Shown: positions 22,236 through 30,990 of the stretch, piece after piece
How the letters are laid out: every line of letters starts with the position of its first letter
How positions within the stretch are numbered: position 1 is the first letter of the stretch
IMG/VR virus record: IMGVR_UViG_3300032132_000014
Span: 1 to 46,036 of that record
Strand: one strand, 5' to 3'
DNA length: 46,036 nt
DNA from: a virus
Translations under genes and position numbers: made by a program
The notes under the pieces: generated by a model
The model's database searches: none
What the model saw: the letters and a program-made list of their open reading frames with translations, nothing else
What the model was told of the DNA's origin: nothing

Positions 22236-22327
22236 TGAATCAAAAGTTTGGAAATTTATATGCGAGGTTTTTAGTCGTATTTGGTGTATGGACAACAATC
22301 GCATTTGTAACTGGAATAGGATGGTAA
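22235..22327 (+). CDS. 30-residue membrane peptide
   Basis: It starts on the TAATG shared with the previous stop. Sequence reads as a short polar start, then a hydrophobic span (RFLVVFGVWTTIAFVTGIGW) to the stop. It is a minimal single-pass peptide, unusual inside a structural gene block. Coupling favours translation. Confidence 0.5.
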   Translation: MNQKFGNLYARFLVVFGVWTTIAFVTGIGW

Positions 22328-22328
22328 A

Positions 22329-22559
22329 ATGAAAAATATGGATTTGCCTCAAATAATTTTAGCTGGAGCATCAATGATTATTATTGGTATGTGCGGATGG
22401 TTATTAACAACGGTAAATGCAATGGAAAAAGAAGTGCAGCTAATTAGTTACAAATTATCTGAGGCGGAAGATGAGCTTCACTCAATTCAACTTACAGACC
22501 CTTCTCATAGTCCTGCGCATTGCCCAATTTGTTTACATATGAAGTTAGGATATGAATGA
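22329..22559 (+). CDS. 76-residue membrane protein with C-terminal Cys/His cluster
   Basis: A short acidic start leads into a hydrophobic segment (IILAGASMIIIGMCGWLLTTV, about 8-28), a helical coil, and a C-terminal H-S-P-A-H-C-P-I-C-L-H, a likely small metal site. It is an anchored helix with a zinc-like tip. It overlaps the next gene by ATGA. No family recognised; a membrane function during infection is possible. Confidence 0.6.
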   Translation: MKNMDLPQIILAGASMIIIGMCGWLLTTVNAMEKEVQLISYKLSEAEDELHSIQLTDPSHSPAHCPICLHMKLGYE

Positions 22560-22699
22560 TATGGTTTTATGCACATTGTGTGATTGCGATTGTGATTGTA
22601 ATTGCGGATGCAAAAGGAACGCTGGAGCCAACAGTAAAATGTTGGGAGAAAAATTTGGGAATACCAGTTCCAGAGGAAGTGAATGAAAGCAATCAATGA
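22556..22699 (+). CDS. 47-residue peptide with hydrophobic N-terminus
   Basis: ATGA overlap with the previous gene. The first 17 residues are hydrophobic (MIWFYAHCVIAIVIVIA), then D-A-K-G-T-L-E-P, a Cys-Trp and an acidic tail. The start resembles a signal or anchor peptide followed by a small exported domain. Function unknown. Confidence 0.5.
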   Translation: MIWFYAHCVIAIVIVIADAKGTLEPTVKCWEKNLGIPVPEEVNESNQ

Positions 22700-22785
22700 T
22701 GGATGTATTTATATTTATATTTGTTATGGCAATAGTTGGAATGATTGTTATGAAAGTAAGCGAAAATAAATATTTTAATGGCTGA
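22696..22785 (+). CDS. 29-residue membrane peptide
   Basis: It begins by ATGA overlap (a second ATG follows at once) and is nearly all hydrophobic (VFIFIFVMAIVGMIVM), with a short charged end. It overlaps the next start by 8 bases. Translation is supported only by the couplings. Confidence 0.4.
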   Translation: MMDVFIFIFVMAIVGMIVMKVSENKYFNG

Positions 22786-22900
22786 TACTACTTACGGAAC
22801 TGGAGCAACTGTGTTCTCTGATGGGAGTCAAAGAACTGTTAGCGGTTTATCCAAAATGAAAAAAAAGCGTAAAAAACGCAAAAAGAAGAATAAAAAATAA
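22778..22900 (+). CDS. Capsid-N-terminus mimic fused to a poly-basic tail
   Basis: 40 residues. Residues 1-25 read MADTTYGTGATVFSDGSQRT then VSGLSK, against MATTYGTGTAIQFSDDTQRQ then VLELGSK in the major capsid protein. The shared T-T-Y-G-T-G, F-S-D, Q-R, V, L, S-K keep order and spacing apart from a single-residue gap at two places. The last 14 residues are almost all Lys and Arg. DNA of the two starts has diverged, mostly at third positions, so it is an old, selected duplicate and not an assembly artefact. It could co-assemble with capsid through the arm and carry a DNA-binding tail into the head. The stop overlaps the adaptor start (TAATG). Confidence 0.75.
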   Translation: MADTTYGTGATVFSDGSQRTVSGLSKMKKKRKKRKKKNKK

Positions 22901-23796
22901 TGAGATATAGAGAAGCATACGAACTTATTGATGCCGCTGTAAATAAAGCGGATATTGGCTATCCGGTGACGGAAACGCTAAAAGCGATGTTTTTCGATCA
23001 GGAAGTGGAGAACATTGGATTGCGCTTGGTAAAAAAATCAATCCGCGCAAGTTTTTCAGTTTCGGGGAAAGAGTATGTTATAACCGATTCAAAACGATCA
23101 AACAAGATTTATAAAGTTGAACTGGAAGATAGTACAGGCTCAACCAGGGCAGTGCCTTATATTGACGATAGTGTTATGTTTTTCAGCACGGATGAAGATA
23201 CGATACCGAGTATCGGCTATACATTGAGAACAGACGCAACATCAGGAAGCCTTACTGCCGGGACAAGAGCCAATCCCTGCTCAATTACCTCTGCTTCCCA
23301 CGGACTTGACTCTGGGGATTATGCAATATTCAGTGAAGTGGTTGGGCTTGACCTTACAGCAACAGGTGTCAATGCGCTTAACGGCAAAAGACTTGAAGTT
23401 ACAGTAACGGATGCAAATACTTTTACTGTAGCCGTAAATACCAGTTCAGGATATGGGGCAAATGCCACAGCCGGGAAATGGCAGGAAGACACAGTAAAAA
23501 TTGTTTTTAATAAGACTCCTTCATCAGACAGTTCATCTGTCCGGGTGTTTTATTATGCAAGACCAGAACCAAAAACAGATAATACGAGTCGCGTTGATCT
23601 GCCAGCCCAGCTCATACCCGCAGCAATACACCGGGCAGCGGCTCAAATCATTAACCTTGACGGCAATTTACAGCTTGGATCAGGGCATCGTGGGTTGGCA
23701 AAGGCTTTGGAAGCAGAATATATGGGAACTGACAGAGCGAGAGAAGCGATGCCCGATCTTGTTCCTCAACCACTACAAGATTTTGTGAGTAAATAA
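22900..23796 (+). CDS. Head-tail adaptor protein with inserted beta module
   Basis: 298 residues. The N-terminal helical part (YREAYELIDAAVNKADIGYPVTETLKAMFFDQ) and the C-terminal helical part (LPAQLIPAAIHRAAAQIINLDGN) bracket a beta module at about 115-195 that opens S-I-T-S-A-S-H-G-L and includes L-N-G-K-R-L-E-V-T-V-T-D-A-N-T-F-T-V. Its place right after capsid genes and before the tail genes matches gp4-like adaptors of P22-type podophages. Such proteins fit under the portal ring. Coupled on both sides by TAATG. Confidence 0.65.
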   Translation: MRYREAYELIDAAVNKADIGYPVTETLKAMFFDQEVENIGLRLVKKSIRASFSVSGKEYVITDSKRSNKIYKVELEDSTGSTRAVPYIDDSVMFFSTDEDTIPSIGYTLRTDATSGSLTAGTRANPCSITSASHGLDSGDYAIFSEVVGLDLTATGVNALNGKRLEVTVTDANTFTVAVNTSSGYGANATAGKWQEDTVKIVFNKTPSSDSSSVRVFYYARPEPKTDNTSRVDLPAQLIPAAIHRAAAQIINLDGNLQLGSGHRGLAKALEAEYMGTDRAREAMPDLVPQPLQDFVSK

Positions 23797-25385
23797 TGGC
23801 TACATTTCAAGTTAGAGTAGAAGATTTAATAGGATCGGTTGGCGATACCCAACTGATCACTGACAGTTTAACAGATTCGGCGGCTGAAATAATCAGCGTA
23901 CTTCCTAAAGAATGTTTGTGGGTTGCTTCGACCAATACAGGCGATATTACAGCATTAAACTATAATGTTGAAAAATGTCTTGTTTTAAATGTAATAAGAG
24001 AAAATGGAACTAATGGTGAATATGAGGATTGTAAATTAGTTCCAACTTCATACTTTCGCCGGGTGCAGGATGTGAACAGTATGTGGTATCCGTCAACTTC
24101 AGAGCCTGTGTATATTCTTAAAAATAGTCATGTTTTTGTCTATCCTGCTCCATCAACAAGCCCAAACGCATTTCAGGTGGAGTATGTAACTAATCCTTCC
24201 GTTGCTTTTGGTTCATCTTCAATTACCGGATTTCCTGATGAATATGAATATGTTGTTGTTATCGGCGCTTCGATGAAATGCTTACAAAGAATTATGGTAA
24301 ATAACATTGCCAGTATTACTGCAGTACCGCCTGATGTTCCTGCCCTTCCGGTAATATCTTATGAAAATGCGAATGTGGGTGCTGCGATTACTGCAGCAGT
24401 GGATTCCATAAATGCTGCGCAAGACCCAGTATCAGCTGCGGTAGATTCAATCACACATGGGCCGACAGATGCAACTGGTATAACTGATTCAGATGCTCCG
24501 TCAGACGCAGCTGGAGTATCTCGGACAGATGCTCCGGCAGATGCAACTGGGGACGGAGGTTCTACTTATACAACACCAACAATTACTACTGGTACCGGTT
24601 TAACAATAATGGATGCAGTTGCTGGGGAAGAAACACCGCTGGGTACAGATGCTGATTTTGACAATTGGGCGCAATGGTTTAATGTAGCCGGCGAATATAT
24701 AGAGGACGAAGAAGACCTTGAATTAGCTAACGCTCAAATATCTAAAATTAGAACATTTATTGATGCTTTCAGGGCTGAAGTGCAAGATGCACAAGCAGCT
24801 ATGCAGGCCACGATTGAAGATTCAAGACTATTAACACAGGCCTCAATTGCCAACGCTGCTAACGATGTTTCAACAAATAATGCCTCCATGTCGAGCCTAA
24901 CTCAAGCATCAATTGCTAACGCCTCTAACGATGTATCTACTAATAATGCTTCCATAGCAAGCAGGACTCAAGCTTCTATTGCTAATGCTTCGAATGATGT
25001 TAATGCTTCTATAGCTAAAATGAGAGAATCAACAGGGGCTGCTACAGCGAAGATGCAGCAATCTACTTCCGCGGCAACATCAAAAATGCAACTATCTACA
25101 CAGGCTTCTATAGAGAAAATGCGTCAATCTACCAGTGTAAATGTTCAAAATGCAGCGCAGACAATGGAAGCGACCATGCAGGATTACAGGTTGACGCTAA
25201 ACAGGTTCTCTGAAGAAGTAAAAGAATTTTCAGCTGAAGTAGCTAAAGAAGTGCAGGAACAAACATTAAAATTTCAACAGCACACAAGAATATATGATCA
25301 ATTACAATCAGATTATGAGCGCGGACTGAAAGTGATTATAGGAAGATTTTCTCAGTACCAGCAGCCACAGAGAGCTGAAAGCTAA
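23796..25385 (+). CDS. Tail/connector protein with repeat-rich coiled coil
   Basis: 529 residues. Residues 1-175 look like a connector-type domain (F-P-D-E-Y-E-Y-V-V-V-I-G-A-S-M-K-C-L near 149-166 is usual in phage tail-completion proteins). Residues about 215-265 are Asp/Ala/Thr-rich repeats (T-D-A-P-A-D-A-T-G). Residues 345-420 have three copies of a 22-residue unit around T-Q-A-S-I-A-N-A-S-N-D-V, then further coiled coil to the end (SAEVAKEVQEQTLKFQQH). The fusion of connector and long coil suggests a structural arm or a tail-needle-like rod. Exact role unknown. Confidence 0.6.
   Translation: MATFQVRVEDLIGSVGDTQLITDSLTDSAAEIISVLPKECLWVASTNTGDITALNYNVEKCLVLNVIRENGTNGEYEDCKLVPTSYFRRVQDVNSMWYPSTSEPVYILKNSHVFVYPAPSTSPNAFQVEYVTNPSVAFGSSSITGFPDEYEYVVVIGASMKCLQRIMVNNIASITAVPPDVPALPVISYENANVGAAITAAVDSINAAQDPVSAAVDSITHGPTDATGITDSDAPSDAAGVSRTDAPADATGDGGSTYTTPTITTGTGLTIMDAVAGEETPLGTDADFDNWAQWFNVAGEYIEDEEDLELANAQISKIRTFIDAFRAEVQDAQAAMQATIEDSRLLTQASIANAANDVSTNNASMSSLTQASIANASNDVSTNNASIASRTQASIANASNDVNASIAKMRESTGAATAKMQQSTSAATSKMQLSTQASIEKMRQSTSVNVQNAAQTMEATMQDYRLTLNRFSEEVKEFSAEVAKEVQEQTLKFQQHTRIYDQLQSDYERGLKVIIGRFSQYQQPQRAES
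24832..25020 (+). repeat. 66-base coding tandem repeats
   Basis: Three imperfect copies encode T-Q-A-S-I-A-N-A-[SA]-N-D-V-S-T-N-N-A-S and its variants. Copies differ mainly at silent positions, so the protein repeat is under selection. With the phage's own annealase, copy number could change by slippage or recombination. Confidence 0.75.
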
Positions 25386-25792
25386 TGGCGACCAATGATG
25401 TAACATTGACCTACAAAAACTTTTGTGTACCGCAGGAATTGGATAGCACAGGTGCGCGGTGGTTTTTGGACAGCGACTGCGGACGCAAGCTATCAGGCAC
25501 TTCTGTTATGTCAAGCGAGATGGGAAACACGGTTAATTATGTTGATTCAGCTACAATAACCCAAAGCGCGTCTTCCGCTATTGATCTTGAAAATGGTTTT
25601 GATTTTTTTTATTTAAAATGCGTTGGCGGGGATGATATAAAACTTTCTTTAGATGGCGGCTCGAATTACCTGATTTCACTTTCGTCTGGTCAGGCTTTTG
25701 CTTCCTTTGTAGATAGTACAGCAGCCGATATAAAATTTGATACAACAGTCGAAGACGGAAGTTCAGTCGTTCAATATTTAACAGTAACATAA
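25385..25792 (+). CDS. Beta-rich structural protein, copy A
   Basis: 135 residues, with Gly/Ser/Thr-rich strands. The end F-F-Y-L-K-C-V-G-G-D-D-I-K-L-S-L-D-G-G-S followed by S-L-S-S-G-Q-A resembles the C-terminal part of the next gene product, so the two are probably paralogues. It sits in the tail region with one-base couplings at both ends. Likely a virion protein of unknown place. Confidence 0.6.
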   Translation: MATNDVTLTYKNFCVPQELDSTGARWFLDSDCGRKLSGTSVMSSEMGNTVNYVDSATITQSASSAIDLENGFDFFYLKCVGGDDIKLSLDGGSNYLISLSSGQAFASFVDSTAADIKFDTTVEDGSSVVQYLTVT

Positions 25793-26340
25793 TGGCTCAA
25801 GATAGAAAAATACAGTTTGCGACTCAGGTTATACCTAAGATAGAAGCCCAACAAGCGGCAACTACTGGTAGTCTTGAAGAATATGACCTTTCCAAAGCTG
25901 CTTATCAATATAATAAAACACATACGAGTGTTAATAAAACGCTTGGTGGAAATGGTTATATCGATGTAAACAGTACGCAATGGGGTGATGCTTGGACATC
26001 CATGTCCGTAGTAACAAGGACAGCTTGGGAAGATTTTGATGAGGTGTGGAATACTACGGCTTCAACTTGGGATATAGGCAGCGGCGATGTTGCTATTTCA
26101 AGCTCTGTTGTTCAATTAACAAGCAGCTCAAATACTATGGCTTTTTGTTATATAAAAAATACAGGATTAAATGTGGTGAAGGTTACACTGGAATACGGCG
26201 CAGGTTCGCCCACATACCCGATAAAGCTAAAAGGTGGGGCGAGTGTCCAATTCAGAGGGAACGGACTGAATACCAACAAAATTGGCGTAATAAGAGACTC
26301 TGCTGATTCAACCATAGAATATGTGATTGCGAAAGCATAG
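25792..26340 (+). CDS. Beta-rich structural protein, copy B
   Basis: 182 residues. A variable N-terminal part of about 90 residues is followed by the shared beta segment (MAFCYIKNTGLNVVKVTLEY then KLKGGASVQF) seen in the gene before. Extra sequence at the front suggests divergence after duplication. Probably a virion component; function not recognised. Confidence 0.6.
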   Translation: MAQDRKIQFATQVIPKIEAQQAATTGSLEEYDLSKAAYQYNKTHTSVNKTLGGNGYIDVNSTQWGDAWTSMSVVTRTAWEDFDEVWNTTASTWDIGSGDVAISSSVVQLTSSSNTMAFCYIKNTGLNVVKVTLEYGAGSPTYPIKLKGGASVQFRGNGLNTNKIGVIRDSADSTIEYVIAKA

Positions 26341-26342
26341 AT

Positions 26343-29300
26343 ATGTCTAAGCGATTAAAAGTAATAGAAGATTTTTCCGGTGGGTTGAACACCTTCAGCG
26401 GCGCGCGGCAGATCGCCGACAATGAATTTGTTAAATTAGAAGCTTTGTCTGTTGGTGCCAACGGAGTTTTAAGGTCAGGCGCTATCGGGACTTCAGTAAC
26501 ATCAGCTGCTGTTGGCAATGGACTTGATCCATATCCGACTGCTCTTAATACAAATAACTTAGCTGGGCATAATTTATTCTCATTTTCATCAGACCGGCAC
26601 TACAATGGCAAACAGGATGATGGAAGTTTTGTAGGCGGTGAGCATTGGGTTGCGTTAGCTGACAAAACCGGCACAAATAAAGTTAATATTTTTGGAAGAT
26701 ATAACGGACAGTCACTAACAATAAGCGCAATTACAGCAGCATCTGACGCTGCTATTACTACTTCAGCTTCTCACAACTTGACCACTTCAAGTTATGTAAG
26801 ATTTGCTGGTATATCTGGAACAATGGGTACACTATTAAACAATACAATTCACAAGGTAAAAACACAAAATGGCAGTACTGGATTTACAATTGAAGAAGAT
26901 AGTTCTTCGGCAAGTACGACTATAGGAAGTGCCGGAAGGGTAAAAGGCGGCGCTCCGGGCTGGATTGACACAGGAGATGAACCGCAGCCTTCTGATGACA
27001 CTAATTCAATGATTGACTTTGCTTTTGCGGATGGAGCGCTGAGAACATCAAGTGGAAATTTCTCCTATAGCGGTCATTCTAATAAATGGTGGGGATATAT
27101 AGCAAGAACGCTGTTTGAAGATACAAGTCAAACCGATAGTGTCCCTGCTGAGTATTATCCATTAAATGCTGAGTGCGCGAAACCAAACCCATCAACTTTT
27201 AAACTCGCGGAAACTATTGGTCTTGTGGCATCTGCGACACATTCTTACAATCCGTCACTTTCGGGCAATGGCGGAGCATCTGCAACTGACACACATTTTC
27301 AAACTGAGGCCACTATGGATGCGGATACTTTGAGCAACAATCCAACAATTGAATCCATTACAATAGATGTTGATGTTGTAGATGAAATGAGTGGTTCAGG
27401 CGCTTACAGTGGTATTCAAATTCAAATAGGGCGTTCTGTAGATACAGGAAGCAGTTTTGACAGCACAAATTATCACACTTGGACAATTTCCGGGCGTGGA
27501 ACAAGCTCGCGACAGCTTTCTTGGACAGGAAGTTGGGCCATTGCAGATGGAAGCGCAGATGGACTTTTATCAAAATTAACGATCGTGGATGCAGATGTTG
27601 ATGACGCTATTACTGTTAGCATATCGAATATAACTGTAAATGAAACCTCTGGCTCTTGGTCAAACCACGCAGGATTGCAAGGAAATAATATCCATGTCGG
27701 ATTTGCCGAAGATACTTTGGCTGGATCAACAGGATGGGGCGGAAATTGGGAAGTTGGCGTAAGTCTTTTATACGATGATCCGCGTAAGCAGGAAAGTTTA
27801 ATTACGCTCTGCACGAATGAAACTGGCGGTGGTGCAGAGCATATTGTGCTGACAGAAGGAAAAGCTCCGGCTATTCCAATATTTATAAAATACGACAACG
27901 ATTCTGGTACATCCTCGCTTAACTGGAATAAGCGCGTTACAGGGTGTAAAGTGTATATGCGCGAACTTCAATCGCCAAAAAGCAGTGATAGATCGGAATG
28001 GTTCCCGCAGGCGGAGTGTGATTTTGTCGCTGGTACAGTAAAAGCCTTTGAAAGCGGAAAAACTTCTCCCGCAGAATGGAACTCAGGTAATACCCAGCAT
28101 ATATTTTACCTTGCGAAAGAAAATTTTATCAGACCGCACAAAAGATCAACATTCGAGATAGAAAGCGGTATTCCTGAAGATGAAAAATCTACAATGCCGA
28201 GATATAAAACTTCTGTTGTAGCCAATCGCAGACTGTATGTTGGCAATCTTATGGTGTCATACGATGATGGTACTGAAGAAGTGATGGGCGATACGATGAT
28301 CAAATCGGTCGTGGATAATTATGATGTTTTGCCTGTATCAAACAGAATAGATGCAGCAATAAAAGACGGCGATTCAATTGTCAGGCTGATGGAATATGGG
28401 GATCGAATACTGCAGTTTAAAGAGAAAACCCTGTATGTAATAAACATAGCCCAGGACAGAGAATTTCTTGAAGGCACTTACAAGGGAAAAGGGATACCTG
28501 TAAAGTCTGCTGCTGTGCAAACAGATTACGGCATTGCGTGGGTGAACCAGCACGGATGCTACCTCTACAATGGCAGAACTATTGTTGACCTTATGGTTGA
28601 TAGGAACGGACGGAAGAAAATTGATCCTGAAGTGTGGGCCGGATCGATCGGGCAGGATGTTGATTCGCCAGTGAATGTTGGGTACAGTGCGACAGGCAAG
28701 GTTCTGGTTGTTGATTTAGATGCTTCAAATGTAACCTATAAGAACGCTTATGTCTATGATTTCAAAACCGGTGCTTGGTCATTTCATCCTGACAGCCTCA
28801 CTTCACACGCCTCATATAAACAAAGAAGCAATATGGTGGAAAGATGGGACGGAGAATTGATGTATTCCACTTATGGGGCTTTTCATTTGTGGAAAGATGA
28901 AGTGAATAAGGACGATAAAGCACAAATGATAACAAAGGATTTTGTTATTGGCGGGCCGAACAAAAAAGTGAAGCTGTATAATGTTTATCTCACTTATAAA
29001 ACAACTGCAGCAATTGCAAATGCGGCAACAGGAAAATTTCAATATGCTCTTGACGGCACTGGTCAATTCAATAATTTTAATGCTGTGTATGTTGATGGTG
29101 CAGCTGTTACAAATATAGCATCCACATTTACGAACCTGCAAACTTCCACAACAAATATTTTACTCGATGGAACCGTTGCCGATGGAGCGACTAATTATAC
29201 AGTTACTTTAGATGCTAATGGAACAAATGAGCTTGTCCCGGGAGATTTTATAGCCGCTGGAGGCACTGAATACATAAAAGTTTTAGAAATGCCAACCAGC

Positions 29301-29525
29301 ACCGTGTTGAAAGTTAAAAGGGGGCATCCTATTGGTGGCGTAATTGGTGCGCTAACAAATAATGAACAAATAACAGTTTTGCGCTGGAAACAGGCAAGGT
29401 TTGCGATCACAACGCCTCCAAAGTGCAATAGTGTCCAGATAAGGTTTGCGCCCGCAACAGCCACAGCTGTAATGATTCAAAATATTACACTTGAGTATCG
29501 CCCTTTATTTAAGGAGACAACCTGA
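26343..29525 (+). CDS. Large tail nozzle-like protein
   Basis: 1,060 residues, mostly beta with Gly, Ser and Thr. Near residues 125-200 is a module starting I-T-T-S-A-S-H-N-L, similar to that in the adaptor. The middle has repeated strand-rich domains (about 290-460). The region 600-870 (N-R-R-L-Y-V-G-N-L-M-V-S, then Y-G-D-R-I-L-Q-F-K-E-K-T-L-Y-V-I-N) is the beta-propeller-like part typical of podophage nozzle proteins (P22 gp10, T7 gp12). A second small beta module lies near the end (L-V-P-G-D-F-I-A-A-G-G-T-E-Y). It would form the tail tube below the adaptor. No strong ribosome site is seen. Confidence 0.7.
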   Translation: MSKRLKVIEDFSGGLNTFSGARQIADNEFVKLEALSVGANGVLRSGAIGTSVTSAAVGNGLDPYPTALNTNNLAGHNLFSFSSDRHYNGKQDDGSFVGGEHWVALADKTGTNKVNIFGRYNGQSLTISAITAASDAAITTSASHNLTTSSYVRFAGISGTMGTLLNNTIHKVKTQNGSTGFTIEEDSSSASTTIGSAGRVKGGAPGWIDTGDEPQPSDDTNSMIDFAFADGALRTSSGNFSYSGHSNKWWGYIARTLFEDTSQTDSVPAEYYPLNAECAKPNPSTFKLAETIGLVASATHSYNPSLSGNGGASATDTHFQTEATMDADTLSNNPTIESITIDVDVVDEMSGSGAYSGIQIQIGRSVDTGSSFDSTNYHTWTISGRGTSSRQLSWTGSWAIADGSADGLLSKLTIVDADVDDAITVSISNITVNETSGSWSNHAGLQGNNIHVGFAEDTLAGSTGWGGNWEVGVSLLYDDPRKQESLITLCTNETGGGAEHIVLTEGKAPAIPIFIKYDNDSGTSSLNWNKRVTGCKVYMRELQSPKSSDRSEWFPQAECDFVAGTVKAFESGKTSPAEWNSGNTQHIFYLAKENFIRPHKRSTFEIESGIPEDEKSTMPRYKTSVVANRRLYVGNLMVSYDDGTEEVMGDTMIKSVVDNYDVLPVSNRIDAAIKDGDSIVRLMEYGDRILQFKEKTLYVINIAQDREFLEGTYKGKGIPVKSAAVQTDYGIAWVNQHGCYLYNGRTIVDLMVDRNGRKKIDPEVWAGSIGQDVDSPVNVGYSATGKVLVVDLDASNVTYKNAYVYDFKTGAWSFHPDSLTSHASYKQRSNMVERWDGELMYSTYGAFHLWKDEVNKDDKAQMITKDFVIGGPNKKVKLYNVYLTYKTTAAIANAATGKFQYALDGTGQFNNFNAVYVDGAAVTNIASTFTNLQTSTTNILLDGTVADGATNYTVTLDANGTNELVPGDFIAAGGTEYIKVLEMPTSTVLKVKRGHPIGGVIGALTNNEQITVLRWKQARFAITTPPKCNSVQIRFAPATATAVMIQNITLEYRPLFKETT

Positions 29526-29908
29526 TGGCCTATATGGATGAACAGGGATTTATGCCGGGAAACAGCGAAGATGAAACGGATCTATACCGTGAAGTTCAGG
29601 CTGTTAAAAACGGCACTCAAAAGAAGATTGAAGTTGAGATGGGTTATCCAAGAAAGGCGGAACTGGATAATGGTTCAATTTCTATAAGATATGTACCGGG
29701 GCAGGGCGTATTTTTATTCGTAAAATTTATGAACAAATTGTTTAACACAAGATTGGCAGAAGAAGGCCGTACTGGTATTTCAAAGCTTATTGACAGCACT
29801 GGCGGTACAGTAAGCGATACATTAGATTGCACGACAACAACATCTGGACAGGATGATGATTTTGCTGCTTTAGCTGCCAAAGTAAATGAAATAATAGGGA
29901 AACTATAA
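29525..29908 (+). CDS. Small tail-region hypothetical protein
   Basis: 127 residues, coupled at both ends by one or more bases. The start M-A-Y-M-D-E-Q-G-F-M-P-G-N and the middle S-I-S-I-R-Y-V-P-G-Q-G-V-F-L-F-V-K-F-M look like a short beta domain; the end is helical (FAALAAKVNEIIGKL). Probably a virion or assembly protein. No family recognised. Confidence 0.55.
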   Translation: MAYMDEQGFMPGNSEDETDLYREVQAVKNGTQKKIEVEMGYPRKAELDNGSISIRYVPGQGVFLFVKFMNKLFNTRLAEEGRTGISKLIDSTGGTVSDTLDCTTTTSGQDDDFAALAAKVNEIIGKL

Positions 29909-30990
29909 TGGCTGTAGATATTCAAGCACCACAATACCCAGCACCGATCACACCAAGCTTTGCATCCTTTTCAGCGCGTCAGCGAATGGAGATTGAGGAT
30001 GCGTTGGCTGCAGAGCAAGCGCAAAAAGAACGGCAGCTGGCTGTAGGTAGGGCTGGATTAAAGTTTGGATATGAATATGACAAGATGTTGCGCGGCTATA
30101 TGGAAGCTAAGTTTGCTAATCCTGAATTGACATATTGGGATTATGTTAGAAAACCTGCTGTTGGCGGTGCCTTTAGAGCTGAAGGCCGTAAAAAGATTGC
30201 AGAACATATTAAAGCAGGTGGGGATATAGATGAACTTCCCGGCATGACATTTAGTGAAAGACATAAAGCCGGGTTAAAGGGTTTGTTTGAAAAGAAAGCA
30301 AAAGAACCAAAACTTCCGGATGTACCAACAGAGTATCCCGCAGGACATCCAAGGGCAAGAGCAGAATCAGCTCTTAATGTTGAAAAGGCAATTGCAGAAT
30401 CTGATGCTCTTAAAAAGGCTGATGTTATGCCAGCTGCCAATGTGCCTCTTGAAGACTTAGACGCTTCAAAATTATTAAGCAAATCTGCTGAAATGAAGAA
30501 AGCAACAGGTTCAGCGGTGGAGACAATTGGAAAACTTATAGAAACACCTAAACCTGTAGCTGCGGTTGGCCCTCAAACCAGTATTGGTGAGATAACGCAG
30601 GCGAAGAATTTGCCCCATGGTACTGATGTCTCTAAATTAGACCCAACATCGGCTGCTGGGTTAGAGACTGGCGCTGGCGAAGCTACTAAAGCCGGATTAA
30701 AAGAAACATTAGGTAAAGGCGCAGCTGGACTTGGGTATGGAGCCTCTGTTGTATCAGGAGCGCAAAGATTGGCAGAAGGCAAAACTACGGAAGAAAAAAT
30801 TGGTGGTGGACTGCAAGTTGCTGGAGGCGCAGCAGGATTGGTTGCGATGACTAATTTCTGGAATCCTGTTGGTTGGGCGGCAGCAATACCAGCAGCATTA
30901 AGTATTGGTGGCGGTCTTATGGGTGGTGGTAGTGATCCTCTTGCAAGGACTCCACTTGGAAGATATAGAAGAAGGGTTGGAATAGGATAA
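29908..30990 (+). CDS. Probable internal virion (ejection) protein
   Basis: 360 residues. The first half is charged and helical (RQRMEIEDALAAEQAQKERQ). The C-terminal 80 residues turn hydrophobic and Gly/Ala-rich (GLQVAGGAAGLVAM and GWAAAIPAALSIGGGLMGGG), as in phage ejection proteins that insert in the host envelope. Its place between nozzle and the giant protein supports that role. The stop overlaps the next start (TAATG). Confidence 0.6.
   Translation: MAVDIQAPQYPAPITPSFASFSARQRMEIEDALAAEQAQKERQLAVGRAGLKFGYEYDKMLRGYMEAKFANPELTYWDYVRKPAVGGAFRAEGRKKIAEHIKAGGDIDELPGMTFSERHKAGLKGLFEKKAKEPKLPDVPTEYPAGHPRARAESALNVEKAIAESDALKKADVMPAANVPLEDLDASKLLSKSAEMKKATGSAVETIGKLIETPKPVAAVGPQTSIGEITQAKNLPHGTDVSKLDPTSAAGLETGAGEATKAGLKETLGKGAAGLGYGASVVSGAQRLAEGKTTEEKIGGGLQVAGGAAGLVAMTNFWNPVGWAAAIPAALSIGGGLMGGGSDPLARTPLGRYRRRVGIG

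Noticed and set aside
24448-24560. Short repeated segments as a possible CRISPR array
   Set aside because: The repeats are in frame, degenerate and encode T-D-A-x-x-D-A-T-G units; no unique spacers of even length.
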